Assembly: GCF_000331735.1 (NCBI RefSeq)
Contig: NC_020126.1
Coordinates: 2,790,001-2,854,000 of the forward strand
Source: Myxococcus stipitatus DSM 14675
GTDB taxonomy: Bacteria > Myxococcota > Myxococcia > Myxococcales > Myxococcaceae
Length of the DNA stretch: 64,000 nucleotides
Reading direction: 5' to 3'
A model generated the notes under the pieces. That model did not search any database and was not told where the DNA came from. It worked only from the letters and a program-made list of their open reading frames with translations. Below, one piece after another: positions 45,126-54,863 of the stretch (position 1 is its first letter; each line of letters starts with the position of its first letter). The translations under genes and the position numbers were made by a program.

Positions 45126-45336
45126 AGGGCGCTCCATTGGGGAGCTCCCGACGTCCACCGCCTCGGCCGGCCCCGAGTCGGTGGACGGATTTTGTAGGGC
45201 GCTCCATGGGGGAGTTCCCGACGCCCATCGCCTCGGCCGGCCCCGAGTCGATGGGCGGTTTCTTGTAGGGCGCTCCATTGGGGAGCACCCGACGCCCACC
45301 GCCTCGGCCGGCCCCGAGTCGGTGGGCGGTTTCTTT
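45126..45336 (+). repeat. Three tandem 70-71-base units
   Basis: Units begin at 45126, 45196 and 45267, each with AGGGCGCTCCAT. Long hairpins lie at 45153-45186, 45223-45256 and 45294-45327. Differences between the units in the stem arms are paired, so the copies have diverged under selection for structure. Confidence 0.9.
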
Positions 45337-45339
45337 TTT
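45294..45339 (+). terminator. Intrinsic terminator of the tandem-hairpin RNA
   Basis: The third hairpin (8-bp outer stem plus 5-bp inner stem) is followed by GGTTTCTTTTTT (45328-45339), the best U-tract in the window. The orientation serves plus-strand transcripts, not the convergent minus gene ending at 45348. Confidence 0.8.
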
Positions 45340-45347
45340 GGGGCAGC

Positions 45348-45782
45348 CTAGCGCAACTCGTCCGCGAACGGACCCGAGTCCTGCCGCTCCAGCAGCCACG
45401 CCCCGTCCTTGTAGACGAACTCGGAGTTCACCACCGAGGTGTGCTCCGTGGCGGAAGGCAGGCGCATCCACTGGATGCGGCTCTGCACCACGGCCCGCGT
45501 GCCGTCCTCAGACATCACGACCTCTTCGATTTCGTAGTCGCTGATGGACAGGTCCTTCTCGTCCTGGAGGTCCAGCCGGGCGCGCGTGAAGGCCTGGCGC
45601 CGCTCCGGGACGACGAAGCGCGCGGCGGTCCTGAAGTCCTTCCACCGGATGACCTTGTGGAACGACTCCACCACCGGCTTGAGTTCTTCCAGGTTGGATT
45701 TCTTGGACAGGGTTGCGCATCCGCCAAGGGCGAGCGCGAGGAAGAGGGCGAGCGGGCGAATCACGAGGTGGGACGGTAGCAT
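45348..45782 (-). CDS. Small lipoprotein
   Basis: This 144-residue protein starts at ATG 45782 and has a lipoprotein signal ending LALGGC (lipobox near residue 22). After it comes one compact alpha/beta domain (ELKPVVESFHKVIRWKDFRT, VVQSRIQWMRLPSATEHT, SEFVYKDGAWLLERQDSGPF) resembling NTF2-like lipoproteins that carry a hydrophobic pocket. It is divergent from the large TPR gene, 74 bases away. Function unknown. Confidence 0.65.
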   Translation of the reverse strand: MLPSHLVIRPLALFLALALGGCATLSKKSNLEELKPVVESFHKVIRWKDFRTAARFVVPERRQAFTRARLDLQDEKDLSISDYEIEEVVMSEDGTRAVVQSRIQWMRLPSATEHTSVVNSEFVYKDGAWLLERQDSGPFADELR

Positions 45783-45856
45783 CCGGCGGCCGCCCGGGAC
45801 GAGTTCACGGTGGTATGGTCCGGCTCCTCGCCCGAGCACCGGAGTCGCAAGCCCAC

Positions 45857-48800
45857 ATGGCCAAGTCGATGGTGGAGCGTTACGAGCAGCTCCTCCGGCA
45901 GGACCCTACGTCTTCCGTATTCGTTGAACTGGCCAAGGCCCTGCTGGAGAAGGGGGACTCGGCGCGCGCCATCGAGGTGTGCGAACAGGGCATCTCGCAC
46001 CACCCCTCCTCGACGGTGGGGCGGGTGCTCTGGGGCAAGGCGCTGATTCAGCTCGGGCGCCCCGCCCAGGCGATGGAGCAGTTCGACAAGGCCATCGCCA
46101 TCGAGAAGGACAACCCCTACGCCTACAACCTGATTGGCGAGGTGCTGCTGCAGCGCGGGCTGTATCGCTCGGCGCTGCCGCTCCTGCGCAAGGCGGTGGC
46201 GCTGCAGCCCAATGACGGGCGGGTGAAGCTGTGGCTGGAGCAGGCCCAGCAGGCCCTGGCCGGTGGCCCCGCGCCCGTCTTCGCGGACCTGATGGGGTTG
46301 GAGAAGGCCGCTCCCGAGGAGGGTGAGGCGGACGGGCGCGAGAAGCCCGAGGCCGATGAGCCCGTCGCCGCGGCTCCGATGGCGGCGGCGCGGCTGCGGG
46401 CCGCGGCGCTGGGGGATGCCGCGAAGGCCGCGGGGGGGGCGGGGGCGGCGAAGTCCGTGGGGGCTCGCGCCGCCGCGGACCTGGCGAGCGCCGCTGGGGC
46501 GGGCGGGGCCGCGTCGGGTGACGCTTCGGCGGATGCGCCGGGGGTCGCGGGCTCGGATTCCTCCGGTGCTGGGGAGGACGTGGACCTGGGGCTCTCCTCG
46601 GAGGCTCCGGTGGTGCGTTCGCCCGAGGCGTCGGAGCCGGGTGCCTCTGCGTCGAGCGCGTCGCTGGGGTTGATCGACAGGCCGATTCCCGTGCTGGGCG
46701 CTTCGCCCGGCTCGCTGTTGCCGACCCTGGACCTGGCGCTGTCCGACGAGGACGGCGGGCAGGACTCCGCGGGTCTCGAGACCTCTTCCGGCGCGCTGGC
46801 GGGAGAAGACGCCCAGGCGGAGACCGAATCGCGGACGCAGGAGGCCGAGGCGTCGGCTTCCTCGGGTGAGGGCTCTTCCGAGGGCGACGTGGGAGCAGGG
46901 GACTCCGCCGCCTCCGAGTCCGAAGAGGACATCCTGCTTCGCTCCAGCGAGTTCACCACCGCGAAGCCGGTGATACCCGCCGCTTCCGGTGGACTCCTGG
47001 GGGACCTGCCTCCCGTGGAGCCGACGGGCGCCGCGCCCGTGGTGGCTCGGGCTGCGGGGGCGACGCGGGGCTCTGGCTCCAAGCGCTCGTTGCTCGACGA
47101 CCTTCCGGATGTCGCGGAGTCGACCGGGCCCTCGGCGAAGCCGAAGGCGGGCGAGTCCAAGCAGGACACCGAGGCCCTCACCGTCGCGTACGAGAAGGAG
47201 CTGCGCCAGAAGCTGGCGCGCGAGGCCGCGAAGACGTCGTTCATCAAGCGCAATGGTGTCAAGGTTGCAGGTGCCACGGCGTTGGCGATGGTGCTCATCA
47301 CCGTCGTCGTCGGCTTCCTGCGCATCCGCGCGGCCTCGGGTGGCCAGACGCTGAACGAGGCGCTCGCCCGCTCCGAGGACCTCATCGTCCAGGACACGCG
47401 GGCCTCGCTGAACGGTGCCCTCCAGCAGTTGGGGAGCGCGCTGGAGATGGACGAGGGCAGCAGCCGCGCGTGGGCCCTCACCGCGTGGACGCATGCGCTG
47501 CTCTTCGCGGACCACGGCATGTCTCCCGAGGACCGCCTCAAGGCGCTCGAGGCCCTGGAGAAGCCGGGCGTGCGAGAAGCCGCTCCGGGACTGGTCCTCA
47601 CGACCAACGTCCTCGTGGCGGATGACCGGGGCCGAGAGCCCGCCCGCCGCGCGCTGCTCGCCGCGACGGACGAGAGCACCGAGGTCCACGCGCTCGCCGC
47701 GAGCCTGCTCCTGGCGTCGAAGGACGAGAAGAAGGCGCTCGAGCGCTTCGACCGCGCGCTCCGCGCATCCCCGTCCAACGTCCGCGCCCTGGTGGCGCTG
47801 GGGGGCTACTACCTGGCCTCCGAGGACTTCCCGCAGGCCATCGAGATGTTCGCGAAGGCGCGCACCAAGTCGCCCAAGCATCCCTTGGCGCGCATCGGAC
47901 AGGCCGAGGCCCGGCTGGCGCAGGAGCAGGACCTGGAGGAGGCGCTCGCGGACGTGGCCCCGCTGGCTGCCGACGCGGAGCTGCCCACCGCCCTCGCGCC
48001 GCGTCAGCAGTTGGTGCACGGCCAGCTCCTGGCCGCCGTGGGCAAGCACGAGGAGGCTCGCGCCCTGCTGTCGAAGGGGACTCAGGGGCCGCTGGCCTTC
48101 GACTTCCAGCTCGCGCTCGGGGCTTCGAGCCGCGCGGCGGGGAAGCTGGACGCCGCGCTCGCCGCATACGAGGCGGGCTTGAAGCTTCAGCCCAAGAGCG
48201 ACGAGGCCCGTGAGGGTCTGGGGCGCACCCTGCTGGACAAGGACCGCGAGCGCGAGGTGCTCACGCGCCTGGAGGCCGATGGTGGCCGCAAGGTGGCCCT
48301 GGTGCGGGCCTCCGCGTATGCGCGCCTGGGCGACTGGAAGCGCGTCCGCACGGAGCTGGCGCGCACGCGCGTCAACGAGCGCTATCCCCCCGAGGCCGTG
48401 TCGCTCCTGGCCCTGGCCGACTCCGCCGAGGGCAATGGCACTCAAGCGCGCGAGCTGCTCGAGAAGGCGCTGGCCGCCTCGAAGCGTCCGCGCAACGACA
48501 TGCGGCTGGCGCTGGGGCAGCTGTACTGGCGCGAGCGCGCGCTCGACAAGGCCCAGGCCCAGTTCGAGGAGGCGCAGAAGAGCCCGCGCGACTACGAGGC
48601 GTCGTGCTCGCTGGGGCGCTTGCTCCTGTCTCGAGGCCTGCCAGACATGGCGCTCAAGCCGCTGATGCAGGCGGTGGAGCGCAATGGCGCGCACGGCGAG
48701 GCGCGAGATGCGCTGGGCCGGACGCTGCTGGCGTTGGGCCGCACGCCCGAGGCCCTCAAGCAGTTCGAGGCGTGGCAGCTCGACAACCCGGGCAGCGCTG

Positions 48801-49579
48801 GCGCACAGAAGGGCTTCGCGCTGGCGCTCTTCCAGTCTGGCCGCCGCAAGGAGGCGGAGGGCGCCGTGGGGCGTGCGGCGAAGCTGGCCCCGGACGACGC
48901 GGAGTCGCACCGGCTGCGTGCCGCCATCCTCTTCGGCGCGGGTGATGCCAAGGGCGGCTTCTCCTCGCTGGAGCGCGCCAACAAGCTGGACCCGAAGGAC
49001 CCGGACACCTTCTGTGAGATTGCCCACGCGTTCCTGCGGCAGGGCAACACGGACAACGCGGATGCCGCCTTCGCGGCCGCGAGGCGCGAGGGCCCCGACG
49101 CCACCTGCGGACGGGTGGGCGAGTTCTACGTGCAGCTGCCGAGCGGTGGCCGCACGGTGGCGCGCACGCTGGCGGACCTGGCCGCGCGGGCCCCCACCCC
49201 GTGGGACAAGGCCTTCGCCCAGGCCGCCATGGCCCGTGTCCTCCTGGGCGCGGGAGTGCTGAAGGAGGCGCGCGCCGCCGCGGATGAGGCCGTCCGCCTG
49301 GCGCCGTTCGAGGGGCGTTCCTACCTTGCGCTCGGCATGGTCGCCCTCAAGCAGAGACAGGAGGCCGCGGCGAAGACGGCGCTCCTGAAGGCCGTGGAGC
49401 TGGAGCCCACGGACGGGCCGGCCTACCTAGCACTCGCGGACGTGCTTGTCCGGGAGTCCGCGGAGCTGGTGCGGGCCGTGGACGCGTATGAGACCTTCCT
49501 CCGTCTGGCCGGAGACAGCGAGGATGCGGCGCGCGTGAAGAAGGCGCTGCCGTCCCTCAAGAAGAAGGCGGCTCGTTAG
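45857..49579 (+). CDS. Large TPR protein with one membrane helix
   Basis: This protein has 1240 residues. The ATG at 45857 (MAKSMVERYEQLLRQDPTSS) opens a cytoplasmic TPR block (about 5-135). A 310-residue Ala/Ser/Glu/Gly-rich disordered region leads to a charged helix and one membrane segment (about 467-488, VAGATALAMVLITVVVGFL). The rest (about 510-1235) is TPR-rich, presumably periplasmic. The plan repeats that of the 1546-residue protein at 34170-38810, without its zinc ribbon and GYF domain. It could be a transperiplasmic scaffold. A two-helix membrane protein gene follows by two bases. Confidence 0.75.
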   Translation: MAKSMVERYEQLLRQDPTSSVFVELAKALLEKGDSARAIEVCEQGISHHPSSTVGRVLWGKALIQLGRPAQAMEQFDKAIAIEKDNPYAYNLIGEVLLQRGLYRSALPLLRKAVALQPNDGRVKLWLEQAQQALAGGPAPVFADLMGLEKAAPEEGEADGREKPEADEPVAAAPMAAARLRAAALGDAAKAAGGAGAAKSVGARAAADLASAAGAGGAASGDASADAPGVAGSDSSGAGEDVDLGLSSEAPVVRSPEASEPGASASSASLGLIDRPIPVLGASPGSLLPTLDLALSDEDGGQDSAGLETSSGALAGEDAQAETESRTQEAEASASSGEGSSEGDVGAGDSAASESEEDILLRSSEFTTAKPVIPAASGGLLGDLPPVEPTGAAPVVARAAGATRGSGSKRSLLDDLPDVAESTGPSAKPKAGESKQDTEALTVAYEKELRQKLAREAAKTSFIKRNGVKVAGATALAMVLITVVVGFLRIRAASGGQTLNEALARSEDLIVQDTRASLNGALQQLGSALEMDEGSSRAWALTAWTHALLFADHGMSPEDRLKALEALEKPGVREAAPGLVLTTNVLVADDRGREPARRALLAATDESTEVHALAASLLLASKDEKKALERFDRALRASPSNVRALVALGGYYLASEDFPQAIEMFAKARTKSPKHPLARIGQAEARLAQEQDLEEALADVAPLAADAELPTALAPRQQLVHGQLLAAVGKHEEARALLSKGTQGPLAFDFQLALGASSRAAGKLDAALAAYEAGLKLQPKSDEAREGLGRTLLDKDREREVLTRLEADGGRKVALVRASAYARLGDWKRVRTELARTRVNERYPPEAVSLLALADSAEGNGTQARELLEKALAASKRPRNDMRLALGQLYWRERALDKAQAQFEEAQKSPRDYEASCSLGRLLLSRGLPDMALKPLMQAVERNGAHGEARDALGRTLLALGRTPEALKQFEAWQLDNPGSAGAQKGFALALFQSGRRKEAEGAVGRAAKLAPDDAESHRLRAAILFGAGDAKGGFSSLERANKLDPKDPDTFCEIAHAFLRQGNTDNADAAFAAARREGPDATCGRVGEFYVQLPSGGRTVARTLADLAARAPTPWDKAFAQAAMARVLLGAGVLKEARAAADEAVRLAPFEGRSYLALGMVALKQRQEAAAKTALLKAVELEPTDGPAYLALADVLVRESAELVRAVDAYETFLRLAGDSEDAARVKKALPSLKKKAAR

Positions 49580-49580
49580 C

Positions 49581-49958
49581 GTGAGGACACCTCCCTCCGG
49601 CTCGGGGCCCGAGTCCCCGCTGCTGCGCATCATGTGGGGCAACGCCTTCCTGCTCTCGATGCTCTACCTGCTGGTGGGCGTCGGGGTGGAGATCGCGCTG
49701 CGCATGTTCCCCTCGCGCTTCCTGCAGCGCCTGTCGCTGTCCCTGGACTCCCTGCCCGCACGGGCCTTGGAGCTCATGGGCGCGATGGACCCGCTGCGCA
49801 CGGCCTTCTTCAACGGGCGCATCTCCGAGTCCGGAGTGCGCCTCATCTTCGGCCTCACCACCGTGGTGGTCATCTTCCTGCTCGCGCTCGTCGTGGGCAC
49901 CGTCATGGGCACCCTGCGCTACTTCATCGCCCGCGCCGCCTATCGACGGGGTCGCTGA
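49581..49958 (+). CDS. Small membrane protein with two predicted helices
   Basis: This 125-residue protein has a GTG start one base after the TPR gene stop. Two hydrophobic helices (NAFLLSMLYLLVGVGVEIAL, about residues 20-40, and RLIFGLTTVVVIFLLALVVG, about 87-108) flank an amphipathic loop. Its position suggests it acts with, or stabilises, the giant TPR protein in the inner membrane. No family recognised. Confidence 0.6.
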   Translation: MRTPPSGSGPESPLLRIMWGNAFLLSMLYLLVGVGVEIALRMFPSRFLQRLSLSLDSLPARALELMGAMDPLRTAFFNGRISESGVRLIFGLTTVVVIFLLALVVGTVMGTLRYFIARAAYRRGR

Positions 49959-49973
49959 AGTCCAGGGGCGCCG

Positions 49974-52064
<2,091 letters not shown>

Positions 52065-52106
52065 CCTGGACCGGCCGTCAACGGAAACACGGCCCCCACG
52101 CCCACC

Positions 52107-52349
52107 TCACAGCTCGAGCCCCGGCGGTACCGGGACAGCCAGGCGGGCCCGCTTCAGCGCCACCTCGAGCACTCGCAGCGCCGTCGCCTCCGGCTCCCTC
52201 CGCCCATCCACCACCACGTCCCCCTCGCGGGCCTCCGAGGGCAACGCCGTGCGCTCCACCGTGCAGGCCTGCCCGGTCTCCAGCCGCACCACCTGCGCCC
52301 GCGTGTCCTCGAGCAGCTCCACCTGCACCATCCCCACCAGACAGCTCAT
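52107..52349 (-). CDS. Small DUF3006-like protein
   Basis: This 80-residue protein has the start ATG at 52349 with a good site (GGGAGGTGG). The sequence MVQVELLEDTRAQVVRLETG and ERTALPSEAREGDVVVDGR matches the small beta-barrel DUF3006 pattern, in which a protein of about 70-90 residues has an LP...GD motif. It starts two bases after the radC stop and so is translationally coupled. Function unknown. Confidence 0.6.
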   Translation of the reverse strand: MSCLVGMVQVELLEDTRAQVVRLETGQACTVERTALPSEAREGDVVVDGRREPEATALRVLEVALKRARLAVPVPPGLEL

Positions 52350-52351
52350 CC

Positions 52352-53119
52352 TCAGCCACCTCCCTGCGCCGCGTTCCATTCCCACGCCGACCCCCGTTCC
52401 TGTTCGGGGAGCAGCCCTCGCTCCAGCATCGACACGAAGGCCCCGTCACCCACGACGAGGTGGTCCAGCACCTTCACGTTGATGAGCCGCGCCCCCGCGA
52501 CGAGGTGCCGCGTCAGGCCCACGTCGTGGACGCTGGGCTCCGGGTCCCCCGAAGGGTGGTTGTGCGCCAGGACGATGGCCGTGGCCCGAGACACCAGCGC
52601 CGCGGCGAACACCTCTCGCGGGTCCACCGGGCACATGTTCATGGTGCCCTCGGCGACCCGGATGTCGTGCACCAGCACGTTGCGCGCGTTGAAGCACAGC
52701 ACGTGGAAGACCTCGCGCCGCAGCGCGCCCAGCACGGGCGTCAGGTACGCGTGAATCTCCCGCGCCGTGCGCAGCCGGGGCCTGCGCTCCACCGTCCGCT
52801 GCGCGCGCCTGCCCAGCTCCAGCGCCGCCAGCACCTGCGCCGCCCGCCGAGGCCCCATCCCGGGCAGCCCGCTGAGCTCCACCGGCTCCGCCTGCAGGAG
52901 CGCCTTGAGCCCGCCGCAGTGGCGCAGGAGCGCCTCGGCTTCCTCATGCGTGCCGCGCGCCCGAGGGGATGCGCCCCACGCGACACACAGCAGCTCCGGC
53001 TCCGTGAGGGCCTGGGCCCCCAATCGGAAGATTCGCTCCCGGGCCTGCTCCACGCTTCCAGCGGCCCGCGCCTCCGCCGACACTTCGTCCACCCACGCCT
53101 CGCCCATGCTCCACTCCAT
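52352..53119 (-). CDS. radC: RadC-family JAB/MPN protein
   Basis: This 255-residue protein starts at ATG 53119 (alternative ATG 53107). A helix-hairpin-helix (LKALLQAEPVELSGLPGMGP) is followed by the MPN+ metal motif HNHPSGDPEPSVHD, with its upstream Glu likely in VLVHDIRVAEG. Despite the name, RadC proteins are not established DNA-repair enzymes; the JAB fold suggests a metalloprotease or DNA-modifying role linked to competence or mobile elements. No mobile element lies near. It is followed by recQ. Confidence 0.85.
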   Translation of the reverse strand: MEWSMGEAWVDEVSAEARAAGSVEQARERIFRLGAQALTEPELLCVAWGASPRARGTHEEAEALLRHCGGLKALLQAEPVELSGLPGMGPRRAAQVLAALELGRRAQRTVERRPRLRTAREIHAYLTPVLGALRREVFHVLCFNARNVLVHDIRVAEGTMNMCPVDPREVFAAALVSRATAIVLAHNHPSGDPEPSVHDVGLTRHLVAGARLINVKVLDHLVVGDGAFVSMLERGLLPEQERGSAWEWNAAQGGG

Positions 53120-53288
53120 CCCGCCCACCTTCCCGGCGCGGCGAGAGAGCAATGCATGTGCCCGTGGCCTCTGCCTGGAGCGCACCCGGCGCCCATCCAA
53201 CCACCGCCGCGAGCAGCCCATCCGCTGGACGGGCACCGCGACACCACCCCGTCTCGCGGAGCGAGAGCGAGGCTCCGGTGTGCCCTCC

Positions 53289-53747
53289 TCAGAAGCGGGA
53301 GATGGCGAAGAACGCCTTGATCTTGTCGTTCGTCTCCCGAAGTCGCTCGCTCAGCGTCCGGACGAACGTCCACAGCAGCACGTACGCCAGGTCCTTGTCG
53401 GTGAACATGAGCTGGTCCAGCTTGGAGCGTTCAATGGCCCACACCGAGCAGGAGACGTGGGCAATGGCGTCCGCGGAGCGCGGCGAATCCTCGATGACCG
53501 CCATTTCTCCGAAGTACTGGCCGGGCTCCAGGATGGCGAGCGCCTCCTCGCCAATCCCGGGGACGGACTTGGAGATGCGGACCTTGCCCTGGGCGATGAC
53601 GAACATCTCCTGGCCGGCCTCCCCCTCACGGAAGAGGAAGGCGCCCGCAGGGTAGTCCCTGGTGTGGCCGAGCTGAGCCACCTTGGCGAGCTGGCCCTGG
53701 GTCAAACCCTCGAACAGCGCAACCTTTCTGAGGAGCTCGGCATCCAT
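53289..53747 (-). CDS. Cyclic-nucleotide-binding domain protein
   Basis: This 152-residue protein is a stand-alone cNMP-binding (Crp-like) domain: ALFEGLTQGQLAKVAQLGHT, YPAGAFLFREGEAGQEMFVI, and the phosphate-binding cassette PGQYFGEMAVIEDSPRSADAIA with its Glu and Arg. It has no HTH, so it cannot bind DNA by itself as Crp does. It probably works by contact with another protein. It is divergent from trxB. Confidence 0.85.
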   Translation of the reverse strand: MDAELLRKVALFEGLTQGQLAKVAQLGHTRDYPAGAFLFREGEAGQEMFVIAQGKVRISKSVPGIGEEALAILEPGQYFGEMAVIEDSPRSADAIAHVSCSVWAIERSKLDQLMFTDKDLAYVLLWTFVRTLSERLRETNDKIKAFFAISRF

Positions 53748-53822
53748 GAGGCCAGCTTCGTATCACGTGCCCGAGGGCCTCTGGTACCTTGCGGCCTCAA
53801 CGGAAAGAGGGAGGAGTCACCC

Positions 53823-54788
53823 GTGGCGGAGGAGAAAATCAACAAGGTGACCATCATCGGCTCGGGGCCGGCGGGCTACACCGCGGCCATCTACGCCGCG
53901 CGCGCCAACCTGGAGCCGGTGGTTTTCGCCGGCGGTCCCACGCTGGAGCACCCCCAGCGCGTGCCTGGCGGGCAACTGATGGTGACGACGGACGTGGAGA
54001 ACTACCCCGGCTTCCCGGAGGCCATCACCGGCCCGGAGCTGATGGAGCGCTTCCAGAAGCAGGCGGAGCGCTTCGGCACGGCCATCCACATGGAGAACGT
54101 GGTGAAGGTGGACTTCAGCCAGCGCCCCTTCCTCATCGAGAGCGAGAGCGGCCTGAAGGTCCGCTCCGAGACGGTCATCATCTCCACGGGCGCCACCGCC
54201 AAGTGGCTGGGCGTCAAGGGCGAGGACCAGTTCAAGAACCGGGGCGTGTCCGCGTGCGCCACCTGCGACGGCGCGTTCTTCAAGAACCAGGAGGTCCTCG
54301 TCGTGGGCGGCGGTGACACGGCCATGGAAGAGGCCACGTACCTGGCGAAAATCGTCAAGCACGTCACCCTCATCCACCGCCGCGACTCGCTGCGCGCGTC
54401 CAAGGTGATGCAGGACCGCGCGCTCAAGAACCCCAAGATCTCGTTCCTGTGGAACTCCGCGGTCGAGGAGGTCATGGGCGACAAGAAGGGGATGACGGGC
54501 GCGGTGGTGCGCAACCTCAAGACGGGCGACAGCCAGCTGCTCGCGGCCACGGGCCTGTTCGTGGCCATTGGCCACACGCCCAACACGGAGCTGTTCCAGG
54601 GCATCCTGGAGACGCACCAGAGCGGCTATCTCAAGACGGTGCCGGGCTCCACGCGCACCAACATCCCGGGCGTCTTCGCTTGTGGCGATGTGCAGGACAG
54701 CTACTACCGGCAGGCCATCACCGCCGCGGGCACGGGCTGCATGGCGGCCATCGACGCGGAGCGGTGGCTGATTGAAGAGGGCGAGTAG
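53823..54788 (+). CDS. trxB: Thioredoxin reductase
   Basis: This 321-residue protein has a GTG start preceded by GGGAGGAG. It carries FAD motif GSGPAGYTAA (from residue 13), the redox pair CATC near 145-148, the NADPH motif VVGGGDTAMEEA near 160-170, and the C-terminal ACGDVQDSYYRQAITAAGTG. It passes electrons from NADPH to thioredoxin. The size and motifs are those of the low-molecular-mass bacterial enzyme. A strong hairpin follows at 54821. Confidence 0.95.
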   Translation: MAEEKINKVTIIGSGPAGYTAAIYAARANLEPVVFAGGPTLEHPQRVPGGQLMVTTDVENYPGFPEAITGPELMERFQKQAERFGTAIHMENVVKVDFSQRPFLIESESGLKVRSETVIISTGATAKWLGVKGEDQFKNRGVSACATCDGAFFKNQEVLVVGGGDTAMEEATYLAKIVKHVTLIHRRDSLRASKVMQDRALKNPKISFLWNSAVEEVMGDKKGMTGAVVRNLKTGDSQLLAATGLFVAIGHTPNTELFQGILETHQSGYLKTVPGSTRTNIPGVFACGDVQDSYYRQAITAAGTGCMAAIDAERWLIEEGE

Positions 54789-54820
54789 CCCGCTTCCCGC
54801 CGCGTGACGCATGCTTCGGG

Positions 54821-54853
54821 CCGGTCCGCCTCCCTTGGGCGGGCCGGTCTTCC
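54821..54853 (+). terminator. Terminator after trxB
   Basis: A 10-bp stem CCGGTCCGCC/GGCGGGCCGG (one G-U) with a seven-base loop lies at 54821-54847, followed by TCTTCC. It separates trxB from the PLP-enzyme gene. Confidence 0.6.
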
Positions 54854-54863
54854 CAGGACCCCC

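Larger units (their letters stand above)
45073..45339 (+). ncRNA. Candidate sigma-54-dependent tandem-hairpin small RNA
   Basis: From the predicted start to the U-tract this would be an RNA of about 265 bases. Its 3' three-quarters is three head-to-tail units of 70-71 bases. Each unit folds into a small stem-loop (GCTCC / GGAGC, one G-U in unit 2) and a long hairpin whose outer arms differ between units but always pair: GTCCACCG/CGGTGGAC, GCCCATCG/CGATGGGC, GCCCACCG/CGGTGGGC. The inner arms CTCGG/CCGAG are constant. Each long hairpin ends in a T-rich run, strongest in unit 3. No good plus-strand coding frame is present. The RNA lies between convergent genes. Processing into unit-length RNAs, or termination after each unit, is possible. 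Function unknown. Confidence 0.5.

Noticed and set aside
45126..45336. Tandem repeats as a CRISPR array
   Set aside because: Only three units, no spacers of constant length between identical repeats, the unit itself is a double hairpin, and no cas genes are present.
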